Shown here one piece after another: positions 50,222 to 64,000 of a stretch of DNA of 64,000 nt. The notes beneath the pieces were generated by a model, which saw only the letters and a list, made by a program, of their open reading frames with translations, searched no databases and had not been told where the DNA came from. The DNA lies in the NCBI RefSeq assembly GCF_030867145.1, contig NC_134443.1, positions 1,178,001 to 1,242,000 on the forward strand. Reading direction: 5' to 3'. Positions within the stretch are counted from its first letter, which is position 1. Every line of letters starts with the position of its first letter. Both the position numbers and the translations under genes were made by a program. Origin of the DNA: Opisthocomus hoazin. Lineage: Eukaryota > Chordata > Aves > Opisthocomiformes > Opisthocomidae.

Positions 50222-51165
50222 GCCGCGCGGGGAGCACTGCTCCGGGGACCTGCCACCAGCAGAGCCCCTTGCTGTGTGCAGCCGCTGTCCTGGGCGGCTT
50301 TTGGCCGCGGTCCGGCGTGCGAGCAGCCTGGAGATGAAGCAGCTGCGCTCTCGCGTCTCCCTCTCGCGCGGTGTTGGAGAGCGGTGCTCGGCGGAGGCTC
50401 CGTTGCGGCTGGTGGCGTTGGGCCCTCGCCGGGAGCCTGTTTCGAAGCGGCGCACCTGCCTGCTGAACCCGAGGGGATCGGCCCGTGCAGCCTCCTCCGC
50501 GGCAGGCCTGGGACGCGCTTCAGGCTTGGGGCTTCGAGTCTGGCGACGGCCTGGAGCCCTGGCCCTGTGAATACACTGATTAGCTTTAGCTTATTTATAA
50601 AAGACATCGATCCCAGCCAGCGCTCTCCTCCACCTGTCCTCTTGCCCCGTGACGGCCGGCGGGGCTGATGCTGTCTGTCCGTCCTGACTGTGGGTCTCGG
50701 GCTCTGGAGCCGCTCGTCTGTTCTTTCCAAAGGGGGAACGCTCTTTTCCCCGCGGCGCTGTCGCTGCCTGCTGCTCTCAGCCGGGCCTGCCCGGCCTGCC
50801 TGCGTGCCCAGGTCCTGCACCGGCGTCTCTGGACCGAGTGTAAATAGTTTGGTGTCCGGTTCTTGGCCGCTGCGGTGCCTTGTCGGGCTGCGGTTTGTAC
50901 TTTTTTTCTCCTGCAACCGGGCATTTGGGGACATCTTGGGCAGACAAGTACCAGCTTCGAACGTCCTGGCTGTCCTGCCAAGGGGGGGTTTCCTCCAACT
51001 CTCACCAGCGCCTCGTGTGCCAGCGGCTGCCGAGCCCCCAGGGGCGAAAGCTCGTGGCCCCCATCTTGACGTCTGCGTCCTGCCGGCGTCACCGCAGCGT
51101 GCGCCGCGTGGGGCGGAGACCCCTGCCCCTCGCCTGGGCCTCTGCACTCTTTTTAATTGCTGTTT

Positions 51166-51171
51166 AATAAA
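51166..51171 (+). other. Poly(A) signal of C1orf43
   Basis: AATAAA on plus, followed by AGGACAG, about 945 bp after the stop codon. It gives a 3' UTR of about 1 kb (50222 to about 51190). A weaker TTATTTATAAAAG lies near 50589. Confidence 0.8.
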
Positions 51172-51341
51172 AGGACAGTTACCCTGAGCCGGATGCGTGC
51201 CGTCGGCTTCTGACTGCGGGGAGCCCTTCCCTGCGGGATCCAGGGCTGCGTCTGTCCCCGCGCCACTGCCGCGGTGTCCAGGGTGCCATTGACGGCGTCG
51301 CGGGCGCAGGCTGCAGTCGTGGGGTCCCTGCGGCAGCAGCC

Positions 51342-52103
51342 ATGGCCGTGGCAAGCAGATGGACCCCCCTGCTGCAGCGGGAGGAGGTGGGATGGGGCAG
51401 GGGCTGGGGAGTCGGCTGTCCGAGGGCCCCCAGCAGCGTTGGGGACAGCGGGGTGCGGCGTCCCCCTCGGGTGGGTTAAAGTGCAGACCCCCAAACGTGT
51501 CGCTGCGGTTGCAGGTGAAGGAGAGCACCCGCGCGAGGCTGCTGGAGAGGTAGAGCCGGCGAAGGGAGCCCCGGGGGCTGAACCCTCGGTTCTGGGAGCC
51601 ACAGGCGAGGGAGACCCCCGGCGTGGGGCAAGCTGGGGCCCAGCCCTGCGGGCAGGCCGGGGGGCAGGCGCTGGCATCCCCCCGGCACCCCGTCCTGTCC
51701 ACCGCGTGTCTCCGCAGGCCGGGGGGCACCCGCAGAGCTGGGAGAGGATCTGGACCGCGGCCCACGGGGTGCTGCGGCTTGCCAGCAAGGAGCAGGCGGC
51801 GGTGAGGCCGGCCGTGGGTCGGGCACGGGTGGGTGCACCCAGCCCTGTGCCACCGGCGTCGGGGGGCCCCTTGTCCCACTCCAGTACCATGTTCTGGGGG
51901 ACCACGTGCCTCCCAGCGCCGGCGAGCTGGGGGACGGTGGGCTCAGCACCAGCGCTTGTGCCCAGCAGGTCTGTCGAGCCGCCCTGCGCCGGCTCCTCCA
52001 GGACGAGCACCGGCAGCACCAGCGGCAGCTGCGCCGGCTCGGGAAAGCCGCTGTGAGTGCCCGACCCGACGGGCTCAGCACCCACCTGGCATCTCCTGGC
52101 TGA
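51342..52103 (+). CDS. CFAP141: Diverged CFAP141 (C1orf189) homologue, exon structure partly resolved
   Basis: Small cilia- and flagella-associated protein found between C1orf43 and TPM3 in mammals. The last exon, about 51969-52103, reads VCRAALRRLLQDEHRQHQRQ then LRRLGKAA, closely like human [20 protein letters not shown] and LNQMGKAF. The exon before it, 51718-51800, gives SWERIWTAAHGVLRLASKEQ in phase with it, like human MVQELALAKKQLL. A further segment at 51515-51549 (VKESTRARLLE) resembles human KVEESFQKAMGLK, and an ATG at 51342 opens a short frame ending at a GTGGGA donor. The 51515 and 51718 exons do not join in phase, so one exon or boundary is missing or wrong. The C-terminus is longer than in human. 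The stop is followed at once by AATAAA. Confidence 0.65.
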
Positions 52104-52104
52104 G

Positions 52105-52110
52105 AATAAA
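52105..52110 (+). other. Poly(A) signal of CFAP141
   Basis: AATAAA begins two bases after the TGA stop of the CFAP141 last exon, which implies an extremely short 3' UTR and supports that exon as the last one. Confidence 0.65.
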
Positions 52111-53490
52111 ACACATTGAGCAAGACGGGGGCTGCGGCTGCTGCGTGCTGGGATGGGGGACAGCCCCGGGCGGAGGCAGAGGGAAAGGGGCAGCCCAGCA
52201 CCATTCCTGCCGCTGGGCTCCGGCAGCGTTGGCCACGACCCGACACGTGCTGGAGCTGGGACACGCGGTCCCGGCCATGGCCACGCCAGGAGATGGCAGC
52301 ACGGCCAGCGTGCCTCTGCCAGCCCCGCGTGCTCCGTGGCCACGTCCTGCTCCTGGCGTGCTGGCATCGGCCACGCGCTCCTGTCCCCCACGGCGCGATG
52401 TCCCCAGCCCTGTGGCACAACCCTGCAGCCCGGCTGGGCTGGGTGCGATGGGCCCTGGCCCCACTCACTCCCCGGGTACCCCGGACCCCTCATCTGCTCC
52501 CCAGCTGGGGGGGCCCAATCCCCTGCCTCGCATCCCCACGGCCCGCGCCCGACCTTGGTGTCTCCCGGCCCCAGGGCCCATCAGCGCCCGCCCTGGCTTT
52601 GCTTATTGACAGGGCTGGGGGCTGCTGGGCTGGCACCCCCCGCCCACGGCCCTTCATTAGCTCGGCTGTCGGGTTGCATCACATCAGCCACAGCTGCATG
52701 CCTGCCCCCGGCTCCCGGCCGTGTGCTGCTGCCACATGTCCCCGATGTCCCCACTGCCACCCTCCCCACATGGCCTTGCTGCCCCACTGCCGAACCGGCG
52801 GGGCCAGAGCCCCCGGTCCCCCCGTCCAGGCAGGCAGTGGGGCAGGGGCTGTGCCCCCATCCCCCTGTGGCACTCGGGGCTCTGGCTGCCCCGCATCCTG
52901 CCCCACCGTCCCCCCGAAGTCTGGGCCCCTGCGGAGCCCCAGCGCTGTTCCCAAGGTCAGGGTGTCCCGCTGTGTCGAAGCACCGGCGTGGCGTGGGGGG
53001 ACACATGCCCACAGCACCCTAAGAGACCCCACATGCCATCCTGGCTGGGTGCCACCGGCCAGGTCCCAACGGCCACCCCAGAGCGGGTCTGGGGTCCCAC
53101 CTTTGTCACCCGGCTGTGCCCAGCGCGGCGGGACCAGAGCCACACGAAGCATGGGGCAGGGCGACAGGCAGCTGCCTCCTCCGGCCACCCCGCGGAGGGA
53201 ACCCGCAGGGGGTCCCCTAAAGTGAGGGGACAGGGACACAGAAGGAGGGGACGTGGGGCACAGGGCTGCAGCGTCGTCCCGGGCTCGTCCTTCGGCAGGG
53301 TCACGCGTAGCCCCTCGGTGGCACGGAGCCCGCCGGGATGGGCCCGTCTCCCCGGTATTGACGACCCCGCTAATGACGGCGGTGAGTGACCGGGGGCAGG
53401 AGCAGGCGGCGCTGGGCCATCGACCCGTATCGACCAGCAGCGCTCCGCGGCAAGGGCACGGGGGTCCGCGGAGGGGGCAGGGGGACGTCG
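52111..53490. other. Intergenic GC-rich DNA, nothing recognised
   Basis: Proline- and glycine-coding frames run on both strands, as expected from base composition. I find no conserved protein, repeat family or RNA gene. Confidence 0.55.
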
Positions 53491-53498
53491 ATGGGTGG

Positions 53499-53642
53499 TA
53501 ATTAATGGGAACGAGCCCACGTGCGCAGGGCCAGGGCGCTCGCCGTCCGCGTCCCCCCGCCCGGTGCAGCTCAGCGCGGTTATAAACGGCGGCTGGGTGG
53601 CCCCCGAGCCAGACCGCCGAGGAGCCCCCCGAGCCGGCCCAG
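53499..53642 (+). promoter_or_regulatory. TATA promoter and short first exon of the pri-miR-190b transcript
   Basis: A TATAAA box at 53581-53586 predicts transcription start near 53611. Upstream are a TAATTAAT homeobox-type core (53499) and a CACGTG box (53518). The putative exon ends at CCAG|GTAAGG (donor at 53643). A matching acceptor, CTTCTCTTGCAG, lies at 53961-53972, about 50 bp before the miR-190b hairpin. That this is the microRNA promoter is inferred from position. Confidence 0.6.
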
Positions 53643-54016
53643 GTAAGGTGGTGATGGACGTGGGGTCCCCTCGGCCCTGGGTGTGCGGGGACGGGTGGGC
53701 AGCGCTGCCCACCGCGCTGCGCCGTGCCAGGCCATGCTATGCTGTGCCATGGCGTGCCGCACCGTGCCAGGACACTGCGCCGGCACTGCCCCGCTCCGGC
53801 TTCATCCCCGCTGCAGGACGTCTCCTGCTCGGGCACCGGATCCCGGAGCATCCCAAGGCCGGTGCGGCCGCCCGGGCAGGCTTCAGACACCGAGGGGCCC
53901 TGGGGGGTCCTGCCTGGGCGAACAGCAAGGAGTCAACCCCCTCCCCGCTCTCAACCTCTCCTTCTCTTGCAGGGAGCTGAGCCGCAGGTCCCGTCCGCCT
54001 CCGCCTGCCCCTGCCT

Positions 54017-54085
54017 CTGTCTGATATGTTTGATATTAGGTTGTTTTATTGGAAAACCAACTAAATATCAAACATATTCTTACAG
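54017..54085 (+). ncRNA. MIR190B: miR-190b precursor hairpin
   Basis: The 5' arm begins TGATATGTTTGATATT at 54022, which carries the miR-190 seed GATATGT (mature about 54022-54043, ending AGGTTG). The 3' arm is about 54060-54082 (ACTAAATATCAAACATATTC). The arms pair along almost their whole length, CTGT with ACAG at the base, leaving a loop around GTTTTATTGGAAA. Human MIR190B lies in the same place, upstream of TPM3. miR-190a differs in the 3' half of the mature sequence and sits in TLN2, so synteny decides for 190b. It acts in AGO complexes on mRNA 3' UTRs. Confidence 0.95.
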
Positions 54086-54208
54086 CGCCAGGGACGCCCA
54101 GCATCGACCCAGCGAGATGCTGCCTGCGCCCTCCCGTGAGCAGGGGGGGAGCGTGAGGGGTCCCTCCGCGCCCCTTCCCGCACCCCTCGCCCACCCTCTC
54201 GCTGCCGC

Positions 54209-54214
54209 AATAAA
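54209..54214 (+). other. Poly(A) signal downstream of miR-190b
   Basis: AATAAA about 125 bp after the hairpin, with no coding exon between. It would close a primary transcript of about 600 bp. Confidence 0.55.
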
Positions 54215-54876
54215 ACCTGTCTGCCCGCGCCGCCCGCCCGCGGGGCCACGGAGAGGGAGCCGGGAGCTGCCATCCCCGGGGGCCGGCGGAGGTTTGGGAT
54301 GGCGGCAGGGTCAGCGCTCGCCACCTGTCCCCCCGCTCACGCCTGGGATGATCCCAGGACAAAGGCGCGTGGCCTCGTGCCCACCGCTGGCTCCGCCGCC
54401 CGGTGTCATTTATGGCTCCCGCGGCACGGAGGTGCAGCGGATGCTTGGAACCCTGCGTGGGCACCGTGCCCGCGGAGCGGGGAGCTGCCACCGGGGTGGG
54501 TCTCTGTCTGCTGGGTCCCCGGGTGCTGACCCCCAAAATCTGTCCCCGGGTGGGAGCAGTGGGGCTCCCCCGTGGGACATCCCGACTTGGCCCGCAGGGC
54601 TGGCGGGGTCTCGGCGTGAGGAGGCTGCCAAATCCCCGGCTGTGCTGCAAAGCGCTGCCGCTCTCCCTGAGAGTTCCTCCCCGCGCCTCGGGAATTTACT
54701 GCTCCAGCTGCCAGGAGCATCTTCTGCCTCGCCGCCAAGCGCCGGCACGGGCAGAGCCAGGCGTGGGGCTCAGCGGGCTCCCGGGGGGCTCTTGCCCAGG
54801 TGTTGGGCTCCGGTCCCCCCACTGCTCCCCGCAGAGCCAAACAATTCGGGCCAGGGGCTGCTGCTAAGCCCCTGCT

Positions 54877-64000
<9,124 letters not shown>

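Noticed and set aside
50194-51879. 561-codon open frame on minus beneath the C1orf43 3' UTR and CFAP141
   Set aside because: GC-rich shadow of real plus-strand features, low-complexity composition, no recognised domain.

Overview
This is a nuclear window from a bird. Two things show it: nine fragments of CR1 LINEs, the typical avian retroposon, most ending in the ATTCTGTG octamer, and short, intron-split vertebrate genes in GC-rich DNA. The gene order ATP8B2 - AQP10 - HAX1 - UBAP2L - C1orf43 - CFAP141 - miR-190b - TPM3 matches human 1q21.3, here in the opposite orientation. The high GC content and compact introns suggest a microchromosome; that is an inference.

Left part, minus strand. ATP8B2 (1-7552) enters from the left edge; its first 19 coding exons give 705 codons in consistent phase. 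Its CpG-rich start lies against the 3' end of AQP10 (about 8110-11211). AQP10 looks decayed here: frame loss in three exons, no second NPA motif, no usable exon 5 acceptor and no in-frame ATG. HAX1 (12080-13554) follows with 7 coding exons and 282 codons. UBAP2L (14887-42399 coding, transcript about 14.1-46.3 kb) has 26 coding exons that sum exactly to 1086 residues plus stop, and fills the middle 32 kb.

Right part, plus strand. A CpG island with four CACGTG boxes is the shared promoter of UBAP2L and C1orf43 (46499-50221, 7 coding exons, 252 residues). A diverged CFAP141 follows (about 51342-52103). Next is a compact miR-190b gene with its own TATA box, a short spliced leader, hairpin and poly(A) signal. 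TPM3 leaves the window on the right; both of its alternative first coding exons are present, the muscle-type 1a (55419) and the cytoskeletal 1b (59458), followed by shared exons 3, 4 and part of 5. A 1.5 kb minisatellite with units of about 32 bp sits just upstream of the 1b promoter.

The genes have unrelated jobs: lipid flipping, glycerol/water transport, mitochondrial survival, stress granules/RNA binding, phagocytosis, a ciliary protein, a microRNA and actin-filament regulation. They are linked only by old synteny. I see no retrovirus or LTR element, tRNA, rRNA or CRISPR array. Large introns with no entry of their own held nothing I could recognise.
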